Below, one piece after another: positions 20,289 through 27,755 of a DNA stretch of 64,000 nt (position 1 is its first letter; every line of letters begins with the position of its first letter). Location: assembly GCA_963753105.1 (NCBI GenBank), contig CAVWBD010000003.1, positions 124,001 to 188,000 of the forward strand. The letters run 5' to 3'. The notes under the pieces are model-generated. The model was not told where the DNA came from, did no database searches, and worked only from the letters and a program-made list of their open reading frames with translations. This DNA comes from SZUA-36 sp963753105 (GTDB lineage Bacteria; Pseudomonadota; Gammaproteobacteria; Xanthomonadales; SZUA-36). Position numbers and translations under genes: made by a program.

Positions 20289-20331
20289 TTGACAATTGAA
20301 GAAATTATAAACACGAAATATAATTCATCAA
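20289..20331. promoter_or_regulatory. Overlapping divergent sigma-70 promoters of nhaA and the winged-helix gene
   Basis: Plus strand: TTGAAG at 20296-20301, 17-nt spacer, perfect TATAAT at 20319-20324, which is 31 nt before the ATG at 20356. Minus strand: TTGATG (plus 20326-20331), 16-nt spacer, perfect TATAAT (plus 20304-20309), about 40 nt before the nhaA GTG. The two promoters occupy the same 36 bp, so RNA polymerase or a repressor bound for one would hinder the other. TTGACA at 20289 has no well-spaced -10. Confidence 0.65.
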
Positions 20332-20355
20332 ACTACCAAAACACATGGATCTTGT

Positions 20356-20883
20356 ATGGGTAAGTGGACACTGTTCAGTAATCACGGTCATGTGCTGGTC
20401 TGCCTGGTGAATGATCCGGAATCCCGCCTGCGCGATGTCGCGGTCCAGGTGGGTATCACGGAACGTGCTGTACAAAAAATTGTACGTGATTTACAGGATG
20501 TTGGCATGCTCAATGTCACCAAGGACGGGCGCAGGAACCGCTACCGCATCGACAAATCACGACCATTACGCCATAAACTCGAATCACATTGCACGGTCGC
20601 GGACCTGATCCGCTTTGTCGACCAGTCCCCGGAGGTTAAAAGCCAGGAGGCTGCAGTTGATGTCCCGGCAGACGAGCCACCGTCTGTCAATGAAGTGGAG
20701 CCGGACGAACCGGTAGCGCCTGTTGCAGAGCCTGCCGCGGAACCCACGTTTGAGAGGGAGCCCGTGCCACCGCCACCCGCGCATGAGCAAGAAACAGAAG
20801 AAAAGGACAAGGGAGATAACAGGGAACAGGCTGACGTTGAATCCGTTAGCCTGGTGGAGAAACAACAGGGATCGTTGTTTTAG
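20356..20883 (+). CDS. Winged-helix regulator-like protein with Pro/Glu-rich tail
   Basis: Residues 1-70 look like a winged helix-turn-helix: LVCLVNDPESRLRDVAVQVGITERAVQKIVRDLQ matches the ArsR/MarR-like pattern of helix, turn and recognition helix, and the following KDGRRNRYRI fits the beta wing. From about residue 95 to 175 the protein is low-complexity, rich in Pro, Glu, Val and Ala, and probably disordered. No ligand domain is seen. It is divergent from nhaA with intertwined promoters, so control of nhaA is possible but not shown. The family could not be named more exactly. Confidence 0.7.
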   Translation: MGKWTLFSNHGHVLVCLVNDPESRLRDVAVQVGITERAVQKIVRDLQDVGMLNVTKDGRRNRYRIDKSRPLRHKLESHCTVADLIRFVDQSPEVKSQEAAVDVPADEPPSVNEVEPDEPVAPVAEPAAEPTFEREPVPPPPAHEQETEEKDKGDNREQADVESVSLVEKQQGSLF

Positions 20884-20935
20884 TGTTAATCAGCCCTGAT
20901 GCACCAGCACGGTTTCGTGCAGGGAATTGAAGCCC

Positions 20936-21991
20936 ATGAAAAAGCAATGGATGCTATATGGCGCCAACGGTTACACCGGTCAATTGATCGTTAACGAGGC
21001 GCTAAAACGCGGTATGCGACCGGTATTGGCGGGACGTAACGCTCAAGCCATCAGGGCGATGGCTGCGAAAAACGGGCTGGAAAGCCGTGTATTCGACCTG
21101 GATGATTCAGGGGCATCCAGCGCGGCAGTAAAGGGCTTCAATACCGTTCTACACTGCGCTGGTCCGTTTTCCGCCACCAGCCAGCAGATGATCAATGCCT
21201 GCCTGCAACAGCATTGTCATTACCTGGATATCACCGGTGAGATCAGCGTTTTTGCCAATGCGCACCGCCAGTCGGAGGATGCCCGCCACGCGGATATCGT
21301 GCTGATGCCGGGTGTGGGCTTCGACGTGGTACCCAGTGACTGCCTGGCCGCAACACTGGTGCGGGAGTTGCCCGCTGCAACCTCGCTGAAACTGGCGTTC
21401 AAATCGGATGGCCGTGTCAGCCCGGGTACCGCCAAGACCAGTATCGAGGGACTGGCAGGCGGTGGCTGCATACGCCGGGACGGGAAGTTGCAATGGGTCC
21501 CGTTGGCCTGGAAATCCCGGGAAATCCGCTTCTCAAGTGGTAAATATTTTGCCGTGACCATCCCCTGGGGGGATGTTTTTACCGCTTACATCAGTACCGG
21601 TGTGCCGGATATCGAGGTTTACATGGCTGCACCGCCATCCGTGATTCTGCGTATGAAACGCATGCGTATGATGAAGCCCTTGTTATCCATGCAATGGGTG
21701 CAGAACATGATGAAGCGCCGCGTGGAAAAACTGGTCACCGGCCCGGCCGCAGAGGAGAGGGAACACTCCCGTATGCATTTGTGGGCCGAGGTCAGCAGTG
21801 CGGATGGTCGCAGCGTTACGGGGGTTATGACCACACCGAATGGTTACGACGTCACGGTGACAGCCAGCCTGGGGATCGTGGAATACCTGTTGGAGAACGA
21901 AACAGAAGGCGGTTTTTACACGCCATCGTTACTGATGGGGTCGGGTTACGCAGCCAGTCTGCCCGGGGTCAGTTTCAGTATCAACACCTGA
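20936..21991 (+). CDS. Saccharopine dehydrogenase-like NAD(P)-binding protein
   Basis: The N-terminus WMLYGANGYTGQLIVNEALKRG is a Rossmann fold with the GANGYTG pattern seen in saccharopine-dehydrogenase-like and trans-acting enoyl-reductase families. CAGPFS and CHYLDITGE are also characteristic, as is MPGVGFDVVPSDCLA. The role of this family is mixed, so no substrate is proposed. The protein has 351 residues from the ATG at 20936; an upstream TTG in frame at 20927 is less likely. It converges with the yigZ-like gene, and the two 3' ends overlap by 11 nt (21981-21991). Confidence 0.75.
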   Translation: MKKQWMLYGANGYTGQLIVNEALKRGMRPVLAGRNAQAIRAMAAKNGLESRVFDLDDSGASSAAVKGFNTVLHCAGPFSATSQQMINACLQQHCHYLDITGEISVFANAHRQSEDARHADIVLMPGVGFDVVPSDCLAATLVRELPAATSLKLAFKSDGRVSPGTAKTSIEGLAGGGCIRRDGKLQWVPLAWKSREIRFSSGKYFAVTIPWGDVFTAYISTGVPDIEVYMAAPPSVILRMKRMRMMKPLLSMQWVQNMMKRRVEKLVTGPAAEEREHSRMHLWAEVSSADGRSVTGVMTTPNGYDVTVTASLGIVEYLLENETEGGFYTPSLLMGSGYAASLPGVSFSINT

Positions 21992-22562
21992 CAAAACCGA
22001 TCTGTCCGCGGCTTGCATCTTGCAAACCTGCGGCCAGTTTGCCCGCGTCACGCACACGGCAGCGGATGTTCATAGTCACGCCATCGTTGTCATAGGTCTC
22101 ATTGAGTTTTTCGGCGTGGAATTGTTCCAGCAGGCCATGTACGGATGATGCCCACTCAAAACCGGCCTTGATACGGTACTCGGCCACCGGAAAAAGTTTT
22201 TCCACGCCCGCCTGGTCCAGGCATTTTGCCGCACTGCCCGAGTAGGCCCTGACCAGCCCGCCGACCCCGAGTTTGATGCCGCCAAAGTAGCGTGTCACCA
22301 CGACCATCACATTTTCCAGTTCGCGCCGCTCGATGACATTCAGGATCGGCCGCCCGGCGGTGCCGGATGGTTCGCCGTCATCACTCGAACGGACCTGGTA
22401 ATCGATACGCCAGGCCCAGCAGTTATGTGTGGCCTGCGGATCAGCAACCGACTCAAAGAACTCGAGGGATTCCGCCTGCGTGGTGACACGGGCCGCGTGG
22501 GCGATAAAACGGCTCTTTTTGATGAGCGCTTCGTATGAAGCCGTCTGCTTGATTGTCAGCAT
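21981..22562 (-). CDS. yigZ: YigZ/IMPACT family protein
   Basis: The 193-residue protein has the UPF0029/IMPACT N-terminal domain: KKSRFIAHAARV, then ATHNCWAWRI, DDGEPSGTAGRPIL and VVVTRYFGGIKLGVGGLVRAY, a string of very conserved segments. The function in bacteria is not settled; eukaryotic IMPACT regulates a translation kinase. It starts inside the stop codon of the anti-sigma-like gene (TGATG overlap), so it belongs to the minus-strand sigma unit and is probably read with it. Confidence 0.9.
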   Translation of the reverse strand: MLTIKQTASYEALIKKSRFIAHAARVTTQAESLEFFESVADPQATHNCWAWRIDYQVRSSDDGEPSGTAGRPILNVIERRELENVMVVVTRYFGGIKLGVGGLVRAYSGSAAKCLDQAGVEKLFPVAEYRIKAGFEWASSVHGLLEQFHAEKLNETYDNDGVTMNIRCRVRDAGKLAAGLQDASRGQIGFVRC

Positions 22563-23296
22563 CAGTCTTGCAATTGTGCCGGCAGTGGGTAGTCGGGGAA
22601 TTGTTGCAGGAAGTCTTCCAGTTCCTTTTTCCAGCTTTCATCATCCGCATCTTTCAAACGCAGGATCTTGGCCAGTTGCTGCTCCGCCGGGGTCATGTCC
22701 TGCAACGCGTCCTCGTCTTCTGACTCCTGCGGCGCGATTACAGAAGCAAAACCGGTTTCGCCGACGTCCAGGCCTTTGGCCCGGGAGCGCTGTGTGGGTG
22801 CTTCTTCCTCCAGCGAAATCTCCTGTGCACGTGCTGCTGCGGGGGCGCCTGCTACCTTTTCCAGTAGCTGCCTCTCTTTGTTTGGTTCGCTGTATTCCCG
22901 GATTTCAAGGTTGCTGTCTACGGCTTCTTCCGCCTCCAGTTTCATCGCCGCGGTGGGTGCTGCTTGCTGCAACCGGTCACTGCCTCTGGATTCACTGCCT
23001 ATCAGCGGAGCAGAGCTCTCAGGGACAAGGCCTTCTTCGACCGGTATCGGTTCACGCTGCTGCAGGACGATGGAGAACGCCAATACGATTACCGCGGCGG
23101 TGGTCAGGCCGTGCAGCCAGCCAAACTGCATCCAGCCGGCCTTTTTCTCAACTTCACGGTGTGCACGGTTCAGGATCGCCTGGTCAAGCAGGTCCGGCGG
23201 ATTGTCGCTTCCCAGGTCCCGGTATGCCCGGCCGAGCTCGTCCAGCCCCTGGTCCAGGGTGCCATGTTTGCCGTCATGTGGTTTTTGCGTATTCAT
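22562..23296 (-). CDS. Probable anti-sigma factor, single-pass membrane protein
   Basis: The gene directly follows an ECF sigma factor and overlaps it by ATGA, the normal arrangement for an anti-sigma factor. Residues 1-55 are hydrophilic and helical (DQGLDELGRAYRDLGSDN, LLDQAILNRAHREVEKKAG); a membrane segment lies at about residues 66-84 (GLTTAAVIVLAFSIVL). The remaining 160 residues are acidic and low in complexity, rich in Glu, Ala and Gln, and would be periplasmic. No zinc-binding HxxxCxxC motif is seen, so it is not a ZAS-type protein. No convincing family was recognised; the assignment rests on context. Confidence 0.7.
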   Translation of the reverse strand: MNTQKPHDGKHGTLDQGLDELGRAYRDLGSDNPPDLLDQAILNRAHREVEKKAGWMQFGWLHGLTTAAVIVLAFSIVLQQREPIPVEEGLVPESSAPLIGSESRGSDRLQQAAPTAAMKLEAEEAVDSNLEIREYSEPNKERQLLEKVAGAPAAARAQEISLEEEAPTQRSRAKGLDVGETGFASVIAPQESEDEDALQDMTPAEQQLAKILRLKDADDESWKKELEDFLQQFPDYPLPAQLQD

Positions 23297-23823
23297 TCGA
23301 GCAAGCCTTTCCTGAGCCTGCCGACCGCGTAACGCAGCCGGCTCTTGACCGTTTCCCTGCTGACACCGGTGACCCGTGCAATGTCCTCCATTTTCAAACC
23401 CGTTTCAAGTTTCAGCAGCAAGGTGTTCTTCTGGTCGTGGGGCAGCGCGATGATGGCTGAGCGCAGCCGGTCGCGTTCCTCACAGTCGATGATATCCTGC
23501 GCCGGACCCGCTTGCTGGTCCGCCAATACATCATCCTCCAGCGGGGCGTTGGGGCGCAAACGCCGGTAGTGGTCAACCAGGTGGTTGTGGGCGATCCGGT
23601 ACATCCAGACCGTGAACGGGGCGCTGGTGCGATAGCGGCGTCGCGCCTTGATGATCTTTTCCCAGGTGCCCTGGTATAGATCGTTGGCCGTGGCAGTGTC
23701 GTTGACCTGGCGGACAAAGTAGCGGTATAGCGGCCCGCGGTGGCGTTCGTATAACTGGTCAAACGCCCCTGCATCACCTTTTGCATAGCGGCGCATCAGC
23801 TGTTCGTCGGTGAATTCCCGCAT
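23293..23823 (-). CDS. ECF sigma factor (RNA polymerase sigma-70 family)
   Basis: Region 2 is seen in AFDQLYERHRGPLYRYFVRQV and DLYQGTWEKIIKARRRY; region 4 in ALPHDQKNTLLLKLETGLKMEDIARVTGVSRETVKSRLRYA. The ATG at 23823 gives 176 residues starting MREFTDEQLMRRYAKGDAG, the normal ECF beginning. Reading further upstream to 24054 would add 77 residues encoded by a palindromic repeat, which is not credible. It is coupled to the anti-sigma-like gene by ATGA. The VWA lipoprotein gene lies just upstream on the same strand and may be part of its regulon. Confidence 0.9.
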   Translation of the reverse strand: MREFTDEQLMRRYAKGDAGAFDQLYERHRGPLYRYFVRQVNDTATANDLYQGTWEKIIKARRRYRTSAPFTVWMYRIAHNHLVDHYRRLRPNAPLEDDVLADQQAGPAQDIIDCEERDRLRSAIIALPHDQKNTLLLKLETGLKMEDIARVTGVSRETVKSRLRYAVGRLRKGLLE

Positions 23824-23951
23824 GCGGGCAGCGTAGCCGATTATTAAGGTTGCGCCAAGCGACGGAGTCGTCCCGGAAATGCGAAGCATTATCCGGGATC
23901 TCCATTCGCTTAGCATGTGCGAGTCACAGTGCGGGAGGCGAAGACGAATCA

Positions 23952-24063
23952 GGGCCCGGTAGTGGTGCTTGATTCCGAGACACGCTACAGGTACATCCCT
24001 GTACGCTCCGTCCTCAACGTCCCTGTTCGAGAGGGTCTCGGAAATAAGCACCACTGCCGGCCC
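23952..24063. repeat. Palindromic repeat, copy B
   Basis: Outer arms at 23953-23981 and 24035-24063 are inverted copies of each other in 25 of 29 positions, with GAGAC and GTCTC at their inner ends. The interior carries a smaller stem, TACAGG (23986) and CCTGTA (23998), within the core GAGACACG...ACATCCCTG shared with copies A, C and D. It lies 9 nt beyond the stop of the VWA lipoprotein gene and upstream of the ECF sigma start. Confidence 0.8.
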
Positions 24064-24072
24064 GTGCAGCCG

Positions 24073-25827
24073 CTATTCTTCCGGAGCCTGGTAGGCAACA
24101 TTGGCGGTCTGGTCCAGTGTCCCGGCCAGGGCCACCAGCTGCATGAACTCACCACGGTACCCGTGCGGATCGCCGCCCCTGGAGTTGCGTGCCAGTTCTT
24201 CGATCTGATCGTAGCCAAAGTCCTCGAGGTACTTGCCGCCTCGCAGCTTCTGCCCAAAGGCCGCAACTGCTGCTGCGAAGTTGAGGCTGGTGCTCGCGGT
24301 AGCCTGAAAATCACTGTCGGTGACCGGTGTTTCGATCAGGCGCGAAGCGGCCTCACCCGGCAGCTTGTAGCGGATTCGGACGTGTGCGAGTTCATGGCTG
24401 AACGACTGGGTTTCTCTTGCCTTTGTTTCGCTGCCGGACTGGTAACGACGCTCCGGCAAACGCTGTCCATTGCCGCCTTTCAGGCTGATTTCGTACAGGG
24501 CCGTGACGCGGTGTCCGGCGCCGATTTCACCCGCATCCACCTTGTCATTACTGAAGTCTTCCTCGGCGAGCATGCGGTTTTCGTAACCGATCAGGCGGTA
24601 TTCAGAAACCCTTTCCGGGTTGAATTCGATCTGGATCTTGACGTCCTTGGCGATGGTCAGCAAGGTGGCGGTCAGTTCTTCCACCAACACTTTCCGTGCC
24701 TCGCTGAGACGGTCGATATAGGCGTGGTTGCCATTGCCCTCATCGGCCAGTTGTTCCAGCAGGTGGTCATTGTAGTTGCCGCTGCCGAAACCCAGCGTGG
24801 TCAGTGCGATACCTGCTTCGCGTTTACGCTGGATCAGGTCGATCAGTTCCTCGGTGCTGGCCAGACCGACATTAAAATCGCCATCGGTAGCCAGGATGAC
24901 CCGGTTGACACCGTCCTTGATAAAGTTCTGCTGGGCCATTTGATATGCCAGGCGGATGCCAGCCGCACCATTGGTGGAGCCACCAGCCTGCAATTGTTGC
25001 AACGCAGCCAGGATTTCCGCCTTGAGATTGCCCTTCGTGGGTGGCAACACGACACCCGAGGCACCGGCGTAGACGACCATGCTGATGCTGTCATCCGCAT
25101 CTAGCTTGCCAACCAGCATGCTCAAGGCTTTCTGCAACAAAGGCAGCTTGTCGTTCGAACTCATGGAGCCGGAGACATCGATCAGGAATACCAGGTTAGA
25201 GGCCGGCAACTGTTCCTGCGGCACTTGGTAACCCTGTATGCCGACACGCAGCAGGCGGGTTTCCGGGTTCCACGGCGTTGGTGCCATCCCGGTGCTGACA
25301 CTGAATGGGGTCTGCTTGCTTTCAGGCACCGGGTAGGCGTAGCTGAAGTAGTTGATGAATTCCTCGACACGCACGGCGTCCTCGGGCGGCAACTGACCCT
25401 GGTTCAGCCAGCGACGCATATTGGAGTAGGCGCCGGTGTCGACGTCAATTGAAAAAGTGGAAACCGGGTCAGTCACAACCCGCATCACACCCTGGGTGTC
25501 GAGGTGCTGGTAATTTTCCCTGTACAGGGTCTCAACCGCATGGCGGATATTGCCCTGGGCCATGCTGGTAGCAACCAGTCCTGGGTGTGGCATGGCATGT
25601 TTTCCCGCCTGGATCGCGTAAACTTCGCGCCGGGATTCCATGGCCTCGGGCAACGCGGCGATACTGTCTTCCTCCACGGTTCCGGCAATCACCACTTGAT
25701 GCACCCGGTCCTTTACAACTGCCTCGGGCTCCGGGCTTGTAGCAACGAGGTTTTCGTCATTGTTGTCCGCCGCACAGGCTGCGAGTACAACGATGATGAC
25801 AGTGGTAAAAATCGTTTGGTATTTCAT
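24073..25827 (-). CDS. VWA-domain lipoprotein (YfbK-like, DUF3520 type)
   Basis: The signal peptide ends in a lipobox (VVLAACAADN), so the protein is a lipoprotein facing the periplasm. Residues 110-170 hold the family-specific segment DPVSTFSIDVDTGAYSNMRRWLNQGQLPP; the von Willebrand A domain follows with the metal-site motif LIDVSGSMSSNDKLPLL and the downstream ILATDGDFNVG. The C-terminal third corresponds to DUF3520 (LAHVRIRYKLPG to YLEDFGYDQIEELAR). The length of 584 residues is usual. The substrate is unknown. It lies directly upstream of an ECF sigma/anti-sigma pair, an arrangement known for this family. RBS is CAGGAG. Confidence 0.88.
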   Translation of the reverse strand: MKYQTIFTTVIIVVLAACAADNNDENLVATSPEPEAVVKDRVHQVVIAGTVEEDSIAALPEAMESRREVYAIQAGKHAMPHPGLVATSMAQGNIRHAVETLYRENYQHLDTQGVMRVVTDPVSTFSIDVDTGAYSNMRRWLNQGQLPPEDAVRVEEFINYFSYAYPVPESKQTPFSVSTGMAPTPWNPETRLLRVGIQGYQVPQEQLPASNLVFLIDVSGSMSSNDKLPLLQKALSMLVGKLDADDSISMVVYAGASGVVLPPTKGNLKAEILAALQQLQAGGSTNGAAGIRLAYQMAQQNFIKDGVNRVILATDGDFNVGLASTEELIDLIQRKREAGIALTTLGFGSGNYNDHLLEQLADEGNGNHAYIDRLSEARKVLVEELTATLLTIAKDVKIQIEFNPERVSEYRLIGYENRMLAEEDFSNDKVDAGEIGAGHRVTALYEISLKGGNGQRLPERRYQSGSETKARETQSFSHELAHVRIRYKLPGEAASRLIETPVTDSDFQATASTSLNFAAAVAAFGQKLRGGKYLEDFGYDQIEELARNSRGGDPHGYRGEFMQLVALAGTLDQTANVAYQAPEE

Positions 25828-25945
25828 TTCTTGCTCCTGTTTGTATGGGTTTGTATGGGTTAATACGCAGCCCAGGGCAAAAAGGGGTTATCCAGTTTGT
25901 GGGGGCGACGTCTCGCCGCGACTTTTCTTCAATCTATCGCCTGAC

Positions 25946-26127
25946 GATTTGCCGGTGTGGGCACCCGGCCCCGCAGCCCTTTGGGCTACCCTCTCCTTCG
26001 AGCCGTTTTTACGGGGTCGGCCTCACAGGGCGTCCTGCCCTGGTCGGCCTGAAATGTGAGTCCCGCACATTTCTCCCCTAACAACTCTCAGGATTCGGTG
26101 CTAGGAGGTCGCCCACACCGGCAAATC
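25946..26127. repeat. Long-spaced inverted repeat (type E) in the 559-nt gap 25828-26386
   Basis: GATTTGCCGGTGTGGGC at 25946-25962 recurs as an exact reverse complement at 26111-26127. The 148 nt between them contain smaller dyads: CAGGGCG/CGCCCTG-like pairing around 26027-26043, and AAATGTG/CACATTT around 26052-26072. The segment 25952-25979 is present in reverse orientation at 18918-18945 with one mismatch in 28. No coding sequence was seen in the gap. With copy C it fills most of the interval between the VWA gene and xseA. Confidence 0.65.
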
Positions 26128-26258
26128 ACCAGGCTTAAATTCGTAGGAGCCGCTGCTCGTGCGCGTCCTTGCGCCCGCGGCATACCATTCTTCCTGAACA
26201 TAACCGGCGTAGCCGGTGGCGATTCAGGGTCAAGGGAGTTTCTAGATTTGCTCACGAA

Positions 26259-26364
26259 GCTGTGCCGGGTATTCCTTACCCGAGACCGTAATTCGTCGGG
26301 ATACGAATTACCGAGCGCCCATGGACGGCTAGAGCGTGTCTCGGGAAGGAACACCCGGCACAGC
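26259..26364. repeat. Palindromic repeat, copy C
   Basis: Outer arms at 26259-26286 and 26338-26364 are inverted copies (26 of 27 bases plus one bulge), rich in GTGCCGGGT and CCGAGAC. Inside is a perfect nine-base stem, GTAATTCGT (26288) and ACGAATTAC (26303), with a six-base loop. Its left arm resembles the start of copy A at 18774. On the minus strand it begins 22 nt after the xseA stop and could act at the 3' end of that transcript. Confidence 0.8.
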
Positions 26365-26386
26365 CCCGCCGAATCAACTTTTTGAG

Positions 26387-27664
26387 TCAAGAAAGAGTCG
26401 TGTCGTTGGTTTCGTCAACCGTGGAGATAACCTGCCCATCACTGAGTTGGGTGCGCAGTTTCTGCCCCTGGCTGACGTCCTCAATGGAGGTGATGACTGC
26501 TTGGCTGGCGGCATCGGTGACAATTGCATAACCACGCGCCAGCGTCGGCAAGGGGCTGAGCGCCTCGAGCGTGCGGACCAGGTCCAGGAACCTGCGCCGG
26601 CGTTCGGGAACGATACGTTTTGCCAATGGTAATAAACGGTGCTGCAGAAGTTCATGCAAGCTGTGTTGCCGTTGTGGGACGACCCGGATTCCCGCCATTT
26701 GCAGCCGGTGTCTGGCCTGCTGCAAAACCTTGCGGTGCTGCTCAAGTCGCTGCCCGGGGTGTCGTTGCGTTAGCCGGTGGGACAAGTGGTCAAGTTTCTG
26801 GGCAAGGCCTTGCAAGTGATTCCGGCAATTCCGTTGTAAGCGGTTTTGCAATGCCAGCAGGGCATTTTTAAGTGACGCCTGGTCAGGCGAGATCAGCTCG
26901 GCTGCCGCCGAAGGGGTCGGTGCTCTCAAGTCTGCGACAAAATCACTGATGCTGAAATCGATCTCGTGGCCAACTGCTGAGACCACCGGCAGGTGTGATG
27001 CATGGATGGCCCGCGCCACCACTTCCTCGTTGAAGGCCCACAGGTCTTCCAACGAACCGCCACCACGCCCGGTCACGATGAGCTCGGCCCAGGCGTGCTC
27101 GTTGGCTGCCCGTAACGCACTGGCGATAGCGGGCGCCGCGTCATCACCCTGCACGGGCACACCGTATACACGCACGGCAGCGATCGGCCAGCGGCGTTGC
27201 AGCACGTTCAGGATGTCGCGCAGGGCAGCCCCTGAAGGCGAAGTGATGACCGCGATGCGTTTCGGGTAAGCCGGCAGGGGTTTCTTGTCTTGTTCGTCAA
27301 ACAGGCCTTCGGCAGCGAGTTGCTTCTTCAGTTGTTCAAACTTTGCCTGCAGTACCCCTTCACCGGACTGGAGCATCGAGTCCGCGATCAACTGGTAATT
27401 GCCACGCGCCTCGTAAAGGCTGACCCGGCCGTGAGCCCGGACCTGCATGCCGTTTTCCGGAATAAAATTAAGTGCCTGCGCATTTGAGCGGAACAGGGCG
27501 CAATTGATCTGCGCTTTGTTATCTTTCAGTGAGAAATATACGTGCCCGGATGACGGCCGGCTCAGGTTGGAAATCTCACCTTCGACCCATACTTGGCCAA
27601 AGCCTGCTTCGAGATGCAGCCTGGCTTCGTGGTTCAGTTCACTGGGTGTGTAGACAGTTTCCAT
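26387..27664 (-). CDS. xseA: Exodeoxyribonuclease VII large subunit
   Basis: XseA is the catalytic subunit of a single-strand DNA exonuclease acting in mismatch repair and recombination. The OB-fold N-terminus reads YTPSELNHEARLHLEAGFGQVWVEGEISNL, then HVYFSLKD; the nuclease core includes ITSPSGAALRDILNVLQRRWP and TGRGGGSLEDLWAFNEE and SAVGHEIDFSISDFVADLRAPTP. These segments are very conserved. The ATG at 27664 gives 425 residues starting METVYTPSEL; a longer frame to 27844 overlaps the divergent amidohydrolase gene and was rejected. xseB is not nearby. Confidence 0.95.
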   Translation of the reverse strand: METVYTPSELNHEARLHLEAGFGQVWVEGEISNLSRPSSGHVYFSLKDNKAQINCALFRSNAQALNFIPENGMQVRAHGRVSLYEARGNYQLIADSMLQSGEGVLQAKFEQLKKQLAAEGLFDEQDKKPLPAYPKRIAVITSPSGAALRDILNVLQRRWPIAAVRVYGVPVQGDDAAPAIASALRAANEHAWAELIVTGRGGGSLEDLWAFNEEVVARAIHASHLPVVSAVGHEIDFSISDFVADLRAPTPSAAAELISPDQASLKNALLALQNRLQRNCRNHLQGLAQKLDHLSHRLTQRHPGQRLEQHRKVLQQARHRLQMAGIRVVPQRQHSLHELLQHRLLPLAKRIVPERRRRFLDLVRTLEALSPLPTLARGYAIVTDAASQAVITSIEDVSQGQKLRTQLSDGQVISTVDETNDTTLS

Positions 27665-27755
27665 GCATTCCGGGAATTCAAGGTCGTCAGCATTGTTGGC
27701 CTGATGATAAACTGCTGCCCGCAATCTGTCCTGTTTTTGTGCCGGAGAATAAGCG

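Noticed and set aside
22429..23460. 343-residue plus-strand open frame opposite the anti-sigma and sigma genes
   Set aside because: Pro/Arg/Ser-rich translation typical of an antisense shadow; the minus-strand genes have recognisable domains and coupled starts.
23824..24054. 77-residue N-terminal extension of the ECF sigma factor
   Set aside because: It is encoded by palindromic repeat B and adjoining sequence and has no family counterpart; a normal ECF start lies at 23823.
26060..26120. Integron attC-like site (CCTAACA near 26077)
   Set aside because: No matching GTTRRRY core at the correct distance and no cassette or integrase nearby; the sequence belongs to repeat type E.
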